Below, in pieces: positions 39,775-48,547 of a DNA stretch of 64,000 bases. Source of the stretch: Acidobacteriaceae bacterium (GTDB lineage: Bacteria > Acidobacteriota > Terriglobia > Terriglobales > Acidobacteriaceae); NCBI GenBank assembly GCA_025350325.1, contig JANXYB010000008.1, positions 26,599 through 90,598 on the forward strand, written 5' to 3'. Below the pieces are notes generated by a model that worked only from the letters and a program-made list of their open reading frames with translations, had not been told where the DNA came from and did not search any database. A program made the translations under genes and the position numbers. Numbering within the stretch: position 1 is the stretch's first letter; every line of letters starts with the position of its first letter.

Positions 39775-41358
39775 ATGGCAGAGCGACCAGAAGAACAGGC
39801 ATCGGGACCGCTGGATTTGGCACGTTACCTTGACTTGGTACGTCGCCGCCACATGCACTTTTTGATACCGGTATTTGTGGGCTGGCTTATCGTCTGGGGA
39901 ATCAGCTGGCTGTTGCCAACCAGGTACAAGTCAAGCACGCTGATACTCGTTGAGCAGCCGACCATGCCGGAGAACTATGTCGCTCCAAACGTCACTGAGA
40001 ATCTGCAAGACCGGCTGCAAAGTATCACGCAGCAGATTTTAAGCCGCACACGGCTGCTCATGATCGTCGATAAATTAGGGTTGTACGGCGGAGCAGGCGC
40101 CCCAATGTCACCGGACGAAAAAGTTGAGCGCATGCGCAAAGACATCGGCAACATTGAGCTCGTGCGCGACCCGCGCAACAATGAGATTACGTCTTTCAGA
40201 ATCAACTATTCGGCGCACGACGCTCATGTTGCACAACGGGTAACCAGTGAACTCACCGGGCTCTTTATCAATGAAAATCTGAGGGTGCGCCAGGAACAAT
40301 CTGAAGACACGACAAAGTTTATCGAGAAGCAGCTTGAGGACGCGCGCGCGACGCTCACAGATCAAGAAGCAAAAGTACGTCAGTTTCAAAGTATGCACGT
40401 TGGAGCGTTACCGACGCAGCAGGCAAGCAATCTGCAAATTTTAAGCGGATTGCAAGGGCAGCTGCAAAACGAACAGGATTCTCTAAACACCGCAAAGCAG
40501 CAGCGCGTCTACTATCAATCGCTGCTTGACCAGTATCGTGCCACACACCCCTCGGCTCGGCTAGGTGAAAATGCACCGGCGGAATTACCGGCAATCGAGA
40601 AGCAGCTCACGGCGCTGCGCGCACAACTGGCCGACCTCAGCTCGCGCTACACCGATCAGTATCCAGACGTGCAAAAGCTCAAAAATCAAATCGCAAGAAC
40701 GGAGCGTCTTCGACAGGAACTGCTCACATCGCCTCGAAGCAAAGATGGCGGCAGGTCGGACTTGGCCGGTGAGCAGAACGCTCCGCTGCTGCAATTGCAG
40801 GGTCAGCTACAAACGAACCAGTCAGAAATCAGCAATCGTGAGCATGCCGTTGCCGCACTGCAGTCGAGGATAGGTGAGTATCAATCTCGCCTTAATCAGG
40901 CGCCCGGCACCGAGCAGCAGCTCGCAGATCTGACTCGGGGATATGACCAGTCAAAAGCTAACTATGACGAATTGCTCAAGAAGAAAAATCAGTCCGCGAT
41001 GGCGACAAGCATGGAGCAGATGCAACAAGGCGAGCGATTCACGATGCTCGATCCTCCGAGTCTGCCGGAAAAACCGGACTTTCCAAATCGAATGAAGTTT
41101 TGCGGTTTTGGTTTATTTGTTGGTTTAGCACTAGGTATTGTTGTGGTCGGCGGTTTTGAGTTTTTCGATGATCGTTTGCATGGGGAAAAAGAAATCAAAG
41201 CCATGCTACCGGTTGCAGTGATCGCTGAGATTCCCGAAATTCAAAGCCCCTCGGACGAACGCAAGTCGAGAAGAAGAGTGGCGTTGGGATGGACGATGGC
41301 GGCATTCGTGGCTGCCACTATTCTGGTCGGTTCAACCATTAGCTATGTACGCGGATAG
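39775..41358 (+). CDS. Polysaccharide chain-length/co-polymerase protein (Wzz/GumC type)
   Basis: 527 residues with the layout of polysaccharide co-polymerases: a first membrane helix (about residues 25-48), a Wzz domain (YKSSTLILVEQPTMPENYV), a long periplasmic coiled coil (roughly 160-400, with many Gln, Glu and Leu), the Pro-rich LDPPSLPEKPDFPNRMK before the second helix (about 440-462), and a third hydrophobic segment at the C terminus (TMAAFVAATILVGSTISYV). These proteins set chain length and link polymerisation to export. The kinase domain is separate (42342 gene), as in PCP2a systems of Gram-negative bacteria split from their kinase. XrtA-type chain-length proteins are the closest match by layout. 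Confidence 0.88.
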   Translation: MAERPEEQASGPLDLARYLDLVRRRHMHFLIPVFVGWLIVWGISWLLPTRYKSSTLILVEQPTMPENYVAPNVTENLQDRLQSITQQILSRTRLLMIVDKLGLYGGAGAPMSPDEKVERMRKDIGNIELVRDPRNNEITSFRINYSAHDAHVAQRVTSELTGLFINENLRVRQEQSEDTTKFIEKQLEDARATLTDQEAKVRQFQSMHVGALPTQQASNLQILSGLQGQLQNEQDSLNTAKQQRVYYQSLLDQYRATHPSARLGENAPAELPAIEKQLTALRAQLADLSSRYTDQYPDVQKLKNQIARTERLRQELLTSPRSKDGGRSDLAGEQNAPLLQLQGQLQTNQSEISNREHAVAALQSRIGEYQSRLNQAPGTEQQLADLTRGYDQSKANYDELLKKKNQSAMATSMEQMQQGERFTMLDPPSLPEKPDFPNRMKFCGFGLFVGLALGIVVVGGFEFFDDRLHGEKEIKAMLPVAVIAEIPEIQSPSDERKSRRRVALGWTMAAFVAATILVGSTISYVRG

Positions 41359-41370
41359 GGCTTGCTGAGC

Positions 41371-42345
41371 ATGTATAAAGACTTCTACGGTCTAACGCGC
41401 GATCCATTCGATCTCACGCCCGACCCTTTCTGTTTTGTTCCAACGGCACGCCATAATGAGGCGCTGGCAGCGCTTTATTACGGCATCCGAAAACATAAAG
41501 GCGTAGTGGTGGTGACCGGTGAGGTGGGCACGGGCAAAACACTACTGCTGCGATGCTTACTGCAACTTTTCAAAGAGAGCAGTGAGATTGCGTACGCGTA
41601 TGTCTATAACTGCCGTCTAACGCCAACGGAGTTTTTGTATTACACACTCTCGGATTTTGGAGTCGGTGTTTCAGGGCAAAACAAAAGCAAGCTCTTGCTG
41701 GATCTCAGCAAATTCGTCACGTCACGCGGGTTAAACGGGTTGACCACCGTGCTGATCGTTGACGAGGCACATCTGCTCTCAATGGAATTGCTCGAAGAGA
41801 TTCGACTGTTGTCGAACCTGGAGACAAACGACGCCAAGTTACTGCAGATCATCCTGGTTGGTCAGCCGGAACTAGATGAGAAGCTGGACTCGTTTGAGTT
41901 GCGGCCGTTGAAACAGAGGATCGCGCTGCGTTCCCATCTCTCTGCACTCAATTTCGAAGAGACGGAAACATACATTTCAGAACGCCTGCGCATCGCCGGA
42001 AGCGCATCGCGCACCACGCCAATTTTTGCTGCGGATGCAATCAAGGCAATTCATCAATATTCACACGGCTTTCCACGCCTGATTAACACGATCTGTGAGA
42101 ATGCACTGATCAACGGCTATGCAAAGCAACTGCCGTCGATAAGCGTGGAAGTGATTAAAGACGTAGCGGAGGACTTCCGTCTTGAAGCGAATTCCACGAA
42201 GCCGCAGCTAGTTCATAACCAGGGAGTGGGATTCAACGAGGGCGCCAAGAACTTCATCCTTAATTTGTATGCAGCAAGCCAGAAGTCTTCTGAATCTGGC
42301 CCAGAGGTGACTGTACCTATTGCCGGAAAAGCAGGAGAACAATGA
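41371..42345 (+). CDS. ExeA/GspA-like AAA+ ATPase of the polysaccharide locus
   Basis: 324 residues. It begins MYKDFYGLTRDPFDLTPDP, the start pattern of ExeA-type ATPases, with Walker A GEVGTGKT (50-57), Walker B VLIVDEAH, and sensor region ILVGQPELDEKL. Homologues are called the secretion ATPase of the PEP-CTERM/XrtA locus; their mechanical role is not established. The peptidoglycan-binding tail of true ExeA is absent. ATG at 41371 is preferred over TTG at 41362. Its stop overlaps the next start by four bases (ATGA), so it is coupled to the kinase gene. Confidence 0.88.
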   Translation: MYKDFYGLTRDPFDLTPDPFCFVPTARHNEALAALYYGIRKHKGVVVVTGEVGTGKTLLLRCLLQLFKESSEIAYAYVYNCRLTPTEFLYYTLSDFGVGVSGQNKSKLLLDLSKFVTSRGLNGLTTVLIVDEAHLLSMELLEEIRLLSNLETNDAKLLQIILVGQPELDEKLDSFELRPLKQRIALRSHLSALNFEETETYISERLRIAGSASRTTPIFAADAIKAIHQYSHGFPRLINTICENALINGYAKQLPSISVEVIKDVAEDFRLEANSTKPQLVHNQGVGFNEGAKNFILNLYAASQKSSESGPEVTVPIAGKAGEQ

Positions 42346-43337
42346 GTCAAATATTTGACGCGTTACAACGTTCCGAGGCCGAACGCGCGGGCAATCATGC
42401 GGGGGCGGACACTCCGGTGACCGCGCTGCTGCAGCGAGCCGAGCGCCATGCTGCTGCGCGGCGTGATACTGCGAATCCGGTTGCGGACGAGCGCTCTGTC
42501 GAGCGTCCCAAGTCGAGCAGGGCGTTCGACGCAGGCGCAGGCTCCGCGCCGGTCGCTGTACTTGACTCGATCTCCGCAAACAACGCGACATTGCCAGACG
42601 AACCGCTTAAAAGCCATCAGGAATTTCAATCTTTAAAAGTTTCAACTTCGTCCAATCCGCAAAGTCGGTTGGTGTGCCTTGCCGGTATGGAAAGCCCAGC
42701 CACAGAGGCATTTCATCTGTTGGGCGTGCGCCTGCGCCATCTGCGTCGTTCGCGCACGTTGAAGAAAATTTTGATAACCAGCACCATACCGCAGGAAGGC
42801 AAGAGCGTAGTAGCCGGCAACCTTGCCTGCACTCTGGCAGTGAGAGAACAGCAGAGGGTCTTGCTGCTCGAGGGAGACGTTCGACGACCGACACAAGCAA
42901 AAGTTTTCAACATCGAAGCTAAACCCGGCATCTGCGAGTGGCTGCGCGGCGAGCGAACAATTGTAGAGAGCATCTATCGGATGGAAGGGCCTGACGTCTG
43001 GATACTTCCGGCTGGCGTTGCTTCGAGCGATTCTTTGGAATTGCTGCAATCGGGAAAGCTCGCGCCGCTAATGGATCAGCTTAGTGCGTGGTTTGACTGG
43101 ATCATTATCGACTCGCCTCCCGTACTGCCTTTGGCAGACACAAGTGTGTGGACAAACCTGGCCGATGGAATTCTCTTAGTTACGCGTCAGGGAACAACAC
43201 AAAAACAACAACTTGAGAGAGGGATTGAAGCCCTCGGGTCACAGAAGTTGATTGGGGCCATCTTGAACAGTTCGAAGAGCGTATCAAACAACGATTATTA
43301 CTATCGTCCACCCAATCGAATATCACCCAACGACTGA
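42342..43337 (+). CDS. BY-kinase domain protein (CpsD/CapB type tyrosine kinase)
   Basis: 331 residues. After a low-complexity N terminus (about 1-100), the P-loop domain has Walker A STIPQEGKS (147-155), Walker A' LLLEGDVRRP and Walker B WIIIDSPP. The C terminus contains a small tyrosine cluster (NDYYYRPP) that would be autophosphorylated. BY-kinases cycle phosphorylation to control polymerisation with the chain-length protein, encoded two genes upstream. In Walker A' the usual Asp (DxDxR) reads EGDVR, a conservative change. No membrane segments are present. Confidence 0.9.
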   Translation: MSQIFDALQRSEAERAGNHAGADTPVTALLQRAERHAAARRDTANPVADERSVERPKSSRAFDAGAGSAPVAVLDSISANNATLPDEPLKSHQEFQSLKVSTSSNPQSRLVCLAGMESPATEAFHLLGVRLRHLRRSRTLKKILITSTIPQEGKSVVAGNLACTLAVREQQRVLLLEGDVRRPTQAKVFNIEAKPGICEWLRGERTIVESIYRMEGPDVWILPAGVASSDSLELLQSGKLAPLMDQLSAWFDWIIIDSPPVLPLADTSVWTNLADGILLVTRQGTTQKQQLERGIEALGSQKLIGAILNSSKSVSNNDYYYRPPNRISPND

Positions 43338-43523
43338 ACAAATTGATTTAAATACCAAGTCACAGAGTCTTCAATATTCTGCTGCCAGCGTTGTTGTGCT
43401 AATTCCTCCAGTGCAACCAAAGTTCCCCTTAACCTCTTGCTGACAAGTGGACTCGCGCAGAGCGGTGCGGGTTCAGTTTGTGTCAAAACGATCAAGACGG
43501 GCATAGGCCCAAGGAAGGTAGCC

Positions 43524-44678
43524 GTGAACTCATATGAACGGGGTCGAGCTACAAAACTGTCTGATCCTATTTTGGAATCGGTACATGGCCCCCAACGAAT
43601 CACGTTGGAAGAAGAAAGCTTCAGGCGAGTAATCGCTATTGAGCGCAAGAGGACAGAGCGCTCCAAGGCGCCATTCATCTTGATGCTGTTAGAAGTGCCT
43701 GGTCTGCAAAGGAATGACAAGGCCGACACACTGCTCGACGTGGTCATGGGTCTCTTGCTTTGTGCCAGCCGAGATACCGACATCGTGGGATGGTACAAGA
43801 AGCACGTCAGCGTTGGAGCCCTATTCACCGGCCTCGCGGTGGACGATAAAGAAATGCTTCTCACCACAATTTTGACGCGTGTCAGCAACACATTGCGAAA
43901 TGAATTGCCGCTTGAGCAGTTCAGCCGCATTAGTATTACGTTGCATCTTTTTCCTGACGACTGGGAGCACGACAAGACCGAACGACCCAGCAACCCAGCC
44001 CTTTATCCGGACCTTTCGACCAACGATAAAGTGCGGTTCCCGGTGTTGATTATGAAACGCGGGATCGACATCGTCGGCGGTTTGTTGATGGCGATGCTGG
44101 TTGCTCCTGTGTGCCTGCTCATCGCGCTGGCAATCAAGTCGACCTCAAAAGGCCCGGTGCTCTTTAGGCAGCAGCGCGTTGGACGACACGGCAGGCAATT
44201 TACATTTCTTAAGTTCCGGTCTATGTATGTGAACAACGATCACAGTGTTCACAAAGAGTTCGTGACCAAACTGATTTCAAATGAAGACACGCGCGGGCCG
44301 GGGCATCGCGAAGGTGCGGTGGTGTACAAGCTCACCGGCGATAAGAGAATTACAGCAGTCGGTAAATTCTTGCGCCGAACCAGCCTCGATGAACTGCCGC
44401 AATTCATCAATGTGCTGAAAGGCGACATGTCCCTGGTTGGTCCGCGGCCTCCGATTCCGTACGAGTTGGCCGCTTATCAAACCTGGCATCGCCGCAGAGT
44501 TTTGGAAGTGAAGCCAGGCATCACCGGGCTGTGGCAGGTGACTGGCAGAAGCACGGTTGACTTTGACGAAATGGTTCGCCTCGATCTTCGCTACGCAACG
44601 ACCTGGACACCGATGCTCGACTTGAAAATTCTTCTGCGCACTCCGATCGCGGTGATCAAAGGTTCTGGAGCGTATTAA
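43524..44678 (+). CDS. Initiating sugar transferase (undecaprenyl-phosphate) with GGDEF-like N-terminal domain
   Basis: 384 residues. The C-terminal 210 are the bacterial sugar transferase domain: MKRGIDIVGGLLMAMLVAPVCLLIALAIK with the single re-entrant helix, RQQRVGRHGRQFTFLKFRSMY, RRTSLDELPQFINVLKGDMSLVGPRPP and PGITGLWQVTGRS. It transfers the first sugar phosphate to undecaprenyl phosphate. In place of the usual four membrane helices, the N-terminal 165 residues are soluble and resemble a degenerate GGDEF domain (FRRVIAIERKRTERSKAPFILMLLEV, DTDIVGWYKKHVSVGALF where GGDEF is expected). GTG at 43524 is preferred because GGAAGG lies five bases upstream; a TTG at 43437 would add 29 residues. 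Confidence 0.88.
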   Translation: MNSYERGRATKLSDPILESVHGPQRITLEEESFRRVIAIERKRTERSKAPFILMLLEVPGLQRNDKADTLLDVVMGLLLCASRDTDIVGWYKKHVSVGALFTGLAVDDKEMLLTTILTRVSNTLRNELPLEQFSRISITLHLFPDDWEHDKTERPSNPALYPDLSTNDKVRFPVLIMKRGIDIVGGLLMAMLVAPVCLLIALAIKSTSKGPVLFRQQRVGRHGRQFTFLKFRSMYVNNDHSVHKEFVTKLISNEDTRGPGHREGAVVYKLTGDKRITAVGKFLRRTSLDELPQFINVLKGDMSLVGPRPPIPYELAAYQTWHRRRVLEVKPGITGLWQVTGRSTVDFDEMVRLDLRYATTWTPMLDLKILLRTPIAVIKGSGAY

Positions 44679-44775
44679 AACTTTCAATGTTCCTCGCCGC
44701 CCTGTTGATCAGTTTCCCACCACAACAAACATCACGCTTCCCCATCACAAAAGTTAGGTCGAGAGTCGGAGAACG

Positions 44776-45774
44776 ATGAAATTTGGAGTGATTGGCTACG
44801 GGTATTGGGGACCAAACATCGTCAGGAACCTCATGAGTCTTGAGGGTTCTGAAGTTGTTGCTATAGCGGAGATCAGTCATAGCGCACAGATGCGGGCTCA
44901 CAAGGCCTATCCCGGGGTAAGGATTACGGGGGACACTTCTGAAGTGTTAACGTCCACCGAGATTGATGCCATCGCGATCGTCTCGCCAGTCTGGACGCAC
45001 TATGAGTTGACCAAGACTGCGCTCGAAAATGGAAAGCACGTATTCGTTGAGAAGCCGTTCACCAGTACCTCGGCGCAGGGAGAAGAGTTAGTCAACCTCG
45101 CGGTACAAAAGAATTTGAAGATCATGGTTGACCACACCTTTCTTTTTACTGGGGCGGTGCGAAAGATCAAGCAAATGCTTGATGAAGGTGCCCTCGGTAA
45201 CCTCTACTATTACGACTCGACGCGCGTCAACCTTGGGCTATTTCAGCATGATGTGAATGTGCTCTGGGATCTTGCGCCGCATGATCTCTCCATCATGGAT
45301 TACTTGATCAAGGGAGGCCCTGAAGCTGTGGTCGCAACCGGACAGGGCCATCTGAACGGTCACGAAGACGTCGCTTATATGACCCTCTATTACCCCGACA
45401 AAGTGATTGCGCACATCAATGTCAATTGGCTCTCCCCGGTGAAGGTGAGAATGACCCTGATTGGCGGCGAAAAAAAGATGCTGGTGTGGAACGATCTCGA
45501 AGCCGACGAGAAGTTAAAGATATACGACAAGGGAGTAAACATCAGCAGCCGCGAAGGGGTCTATGAACTGCTGGTGAGTTACCGCTCTGGAGATATGTGG
45601 TCTCCGCAACTGGAACAGCTAGAGGCTCTGAAGGTGGAGTTAGGTTATTTCGTCGATTGTGTTTCAAGTGGTCAGGAGCCATTCAATGGTGGTTGTGCTG
45701 GGTTGCGAGTTGTGAAGATGCTCGAGGCTGCAAGCGAATCGTTAAGCAAGAGAGGAGCTCTAATTCGGCTATGA
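44776..45774 (+). CDS. Gfo/Idh/MocA oxidoreductase, WlbA/WbpB-like
   Basis: 332 residues. The NAD-binding Rossmann motif is GVIGYGYWGPNIVRN, with EKPFTSTSAQGEEL near residue 93 and a C-terminal alpha/beta domain holding WDLAPHDLSIMDYL. WlbA/WbpB-type enzymes oxidise C3 of UDP-GlcNAc-uronate before amination and acetylation. That role is inferred from the next gene, which carries exactly the two partner activities, and from a four-base ATGA overlap with it. The UDP-GlcNAc 6-dehydrogenase (WbpA) needed upstream is not in the window; the AlgD-like gene is a different dehydrogenase. ATG at 44776 follows GGAG. Confidence 0.88.
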   Translation: MKFGVIGYGYWGPNIVRNLMSLEGSEVVAIAEISHSAQMRAHKAYPGVRITGDTSEVLTSTEIDAIAIVSPVWTHYELTKTALENGKHVFVEKPFTSTSAQGEELVNLAVQKNLKIMVDHTFLFTGAVRKIKQMLDEGALGNLYYYDSTRVNLGLFQHDVNVLWDLAPHDLSIMDYLIKGGPEAVVATGQGHLNGHEDVAYMTLYYPDKVIAHINVNWLSPVKVRMTLIGGEKKMLVWNDLEADEKLKIYDKGVNISSREGVYELLVSYRSGDMWSPQLEQLEALKVELGYFVDCVSSGQEPFNGGCAGLRVVKMLEAASESLSKRGALIRL

Positions 45775-47489
45775 CTTCCTACAACACTATTTCGGCTGAC
45801 GTGAAACTCGGCGAGAACGTAAAGCTATCGAGCTTTATCAATCTATATGGCTGCGAAATCGGAAACGATACCAAGATTGGCGCCTTTGTCGAGATTCAAA
45901 AGAATTGTACCGTTGGTAAACGCTGCAAGATCTCAAGCCACAGCTTTATCTGCGAGGGCGTGGTGATCGAGGACAATGTGTTCATCGGTCACGGCGTTAT
46001 ATTCACCAATGATTTCTATCCACGTGCCACCACGGACGAGGGGGCGCTACAGACCGAAGCCGATTGGAAAGTTGAACGGACTGTAATCAGCAAGGGTGCA
46101 TCCATTGGCTCGGGCGTGACAATATTGCCTAACATCACCGTGGGTGAAAACGCGATGGTCGGCGCCGGCAGCGTTGTAACGCGCGATGTTCCGGCCAATG
46201 CTATTGTTGCTGGAAATCCGGCCAAGGTTTTGCGCTTGGTCGAGAAGCCGATCGGCACAGAGCAGCCACAACCTATTCCATTCCTCGACCTGGTGACACC
46301 CCATTTGGAACTTGAGCAGGAGCTCTCAAACTGCTTTCGTCAGGGCTTGCGGACGGCCGGCTTTGTTGGCGGACCGGTCGTAGAAAACTTTGAGACCGCG
46401 TTTGCAAAGTTCTGCGATGTAAGCCATTCAATTGCGGTGAGCAGCGGCACAGACGCATTGCGTTTCGCAATCATGGCTTGTGGGGTACAACCGGGCGACG
46501 TTGTGGTTACGGTTCCAAACACCTTCATTGCAACCACCGAAGCTATTTCGCAGGCGCGTGCTATACCGGAGTTCGTCGATATCGACGAGCAGACATACAA
46601 CATGTCGGCCCTGATGTTGCAGAGATTCCTCGAGAGACAATGTATCCGCGATAAGTTTGGCAAGCTGGTCAGCCTGCGAAGCGGAAGGCCCGTTACCGCC
46701 GTTGTCCCGGTTCACTTATACGGGCAGATTGCAGACATGGATGCCATTCTCAAACTTGCAGCAGAATACGGCCTAACGGTAATCGAGGATGCTTGCCAAG
46801 CGCACGGGGCGGAATATTTCTCTAAGAAGACAAACAAGTGGGTGAAGGCCGGATCGATTGGACATGCGGCTGCGTTCAGCTTTTATCCCGGAAAAAATCT
46901 GGGAGCGTGTGGCGAAGGCGGCGCAGTCACCACCAGTGATTCCGTTGTAGCTGAAAAAATTAAGATGCTCCGCGATCATGGCCAGGTCAAGAAGTATTAC
47001 CACGACGTCGAAGGCTACAACGGCCGCTTGGACGCGATTCAGGCTGGCATTTTGCACACAAAATTGCCGCATCTTGCAGGGTGGAATTCAAAGCGACGGG
47101 ATCGCGCGGCAGAATACAACCGCCTGATCTCAGACAAGCAGGCAGTCCGCCTTCCGTATGAGCCATCGTGGTCTCGTGCTGTCTATCATTTGTATGTAAT
47201 CCGAACCAGCGATCGCGACGGCATGATCAGCCATCTTAAAAAAGCTGGTATCGGCAGCGCTATTCACTACCCAATCCCGCTGCATCTGCAGAAGGCTTAT
47301 ACGTTGTTGAACTACAGTGCAGGTGATTTTCCGGTTGCCGAAAGCGTGGCAAGCGAAATCCTCTCGCTCCCGATGTTCCCGCACTTAACACAGGCGCAGC
47401 AAGCCCGGGTAGCCGAAGAAGTCTTGCAATTTGCTTTGAAAGCCACACCGGAAGAAGGTTGGGTGGAAGCGGCAGTTAGAATCGCCTGA
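45771..47489 (+). CDS. Fusion of left-handed beta-helix N-acetyltransferase and DegT/DnrJ-type sugar aminotransferase
   Basis: 572 residues. Residues 1-160 are a hexapeptide-repeat acyltransferase (IGNDTKIGAFVEIQKNCTVG..., GVVIEDNVFIGHGVIFTND, VGAGSVVTRDVPANAIVAGNPAKV), like WbpD/WlbB. Residues 165-572 are a PLP-dependent aminotransferase of the DegT/DnrJ/EryC1/StrS family (AVSSGTDALRFAIMACG, EDACQAHGA, the PLP lysine at about 375 in YPGKNLGACGEGG), like WbpE. With the WlbA-like enzyme these would convert a 3-keto UDP-sugar into a 3-acetamido sugar, as in the 2,3-diacetamido-2,3-dideoxy-uronate route. The two activities are usually separate proteins. ATG at 45771 overlaps the upstream stop. 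Confidence 0.9.
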   Translation: MTSYNTISADVKLGENVKLSSFINLYGCEIGNDTKIGAFVEIQKNCTVGKRCKISSHSFICEGVVIEDNVFIGHGVIFTNDFYPRATTDEGALQTEADWKVERTVISKGASIGSGVTILPNITVGENAMVGAGSVVTRDVPANAIVAGNPAKVLRLVEKPIGTEQPQPIPFLDLVTPHLELEQELSNCFRQGLRTAGFVGGPVVENFETAFAKFCDVSHSIAVSSGTDALRFAIMACGVQPGDVVVTVPNTFIATTEAISQARAIPEFVDIDEQTYNMSALMLQRFLERQCIRDKFGKLVSLRSGRPVTAVVPVHLYGQIADMDAILKLAAEYGLTVIEDACQAHGAEYFSKKTNKWVKAGSIGHAAAFSFYPGKNLGACGEGGAVTTSDSVVAEKIKMLRDHGQVKKYYHDVEGYNGRLDAIQAGILHTKLPHLAGWNSKRRDRAAEYNRLISDKQAVRLPYEPSWSRAVYHLYVIRTSDRDGMISHLKKAGIGSAIHYPIPLHLQKAYTLLNYSAGDFPVAESVASEILSLPMFPHLTQAQQARVAEEVLQFALKATPEEGWVEAAVRIA

Positions 47490-47545
47490 CCTCGAACGCC
47501 CGATCTCGAAGTGCACTAACAATACTTGTCGCCGCTGATCAATCG

Positions 47546-48547
47546 ATGGAATTAGCAATGGGCAAGGGTTCAACTGAAAGAAGTCGGGTCATGACCTCCG
47601 AAGCAGCGTCAACCGTTATCGAGCAAAGCATGACCACTGTGCCCAAGACAGTGAATTACGTGCTGATCACCCCGGCGCGCAATGAGGCGCGCTATATCGA
47701 GACGACCATACGATCTATGGTTGCGCAGACCAGGCGTCCCCTTAAATGGGTCATCGTTAGCGACGGGTCCACCGACGGCACAGATGAAATTGTTGGCAAG
47801 TATCCTGCGGCAAATCCGTGGATCATGCTGCTTCGAATGCCAGAAAAAAAAGAGCGCGACTTTGCCTGTAAGGTGCATGCGTTCAACGCCGGATACCAGC
47901 AGGTCAAGAATCTTGATTTCGCCATCATAGGCAATCTCGATGCCGATGTATCCTTCGAGCCCGACCACTTCGAATTCTTGATTGGAAAGATGGAACACAA
48001 TCCGCTGGTCGGTGTTGCCGGCGCGCCATTTCGTGAAGGAAATACACAGTACGACTTCCGCTTCACAAACATTGAAAATGTGTGGGGAGGTTGTCAGTTG
48101 TTCAGGCGCGAATGTTTTGACGCAATCGGCGGGTACATGCCCTTAAGAGGCGGTTGTATCGATCACGTCGCAGTTCTATCTGCGCGCCTGAACGGATGGT
48201 CAACCCGCACCTTTACCGAGAAGGTTTGCGTGCATCACCGGCAAATGGGAACGGCCCTGCAAGGCGGAATTGCGGCCAAGTTCAAACTTGGCGTGAAGGA
48301 TCGGTCCGTTGGGAATCATCCGCTCTGGCAGTTGTTTCGAACGGTATATCAAATGGCTCGTCCCCCGTATGTAATCGGTGGACTGGCCCTCGGATCCGGC
48401 TATATGTGGGCGTTCGTGACTCGAAGACAGACTCCGCTGTCTCGGCAACTGGTGGCATTTGTAAGGTGGGAGCAGATGCAGCGGCTCAAAAAGTTGGTTG
48501 GTATGAATCGCACTCATGTCGATCTCGTCGGGGGCTCGAGCAAGTAG
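47546..48547 (+). CDS. Family 2 glycosyltransferase
   Basis: 333 residues. GT-A core from about residue 37: NYVLITPARNEARYIETTIRSM, KWVIVSDGSTDGTDEIV, and a metal site reading FAIIGNLDADVSF (DxD). A Trp-rich segment and GGYMPLRGGCIDHVAVLSARLNGW form the acceptor part. A hydrophobic stretch near the C terminus (PPYVIGGLALGSGYMWAF) may be membrane-associated. The start is uncertain: the first 36 residues are hydrophilic and three in-frame ATGs exist (47546, 47558, 47591). It is followed without a gap by the next glycosyltransferase. Confidence 0.85.
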   Translation: MELAMGKGSTERSRVMTSEAASTVIEQSMTTVPKTVNYVLITPARNEARYIETTIRSMVAQTRRPLKWVIVSDGSTDGTDEIVGKYPAANPWIMLLRMPEKKERDFACKVHAFNAGYQQVKNLDFAIIGNLDADVSFEPDHFEFLIGKMEHNPLVGVAGAPFREGNTQYDFRFTNIENVWGGCQLFRRECFDAIGGYMPLRGGCIDHVAVLSARLNGWSTRTFTEKVCVHHRQMGTALQGGIAAKFKLGVKDRSVGNHPLWQLFRTVYQMARPPYVIGGLALGSGYMWAFVTRRQTPLSRQLVAFVRWEQMQRLKKLVGMNRTHVDLVGGSSK

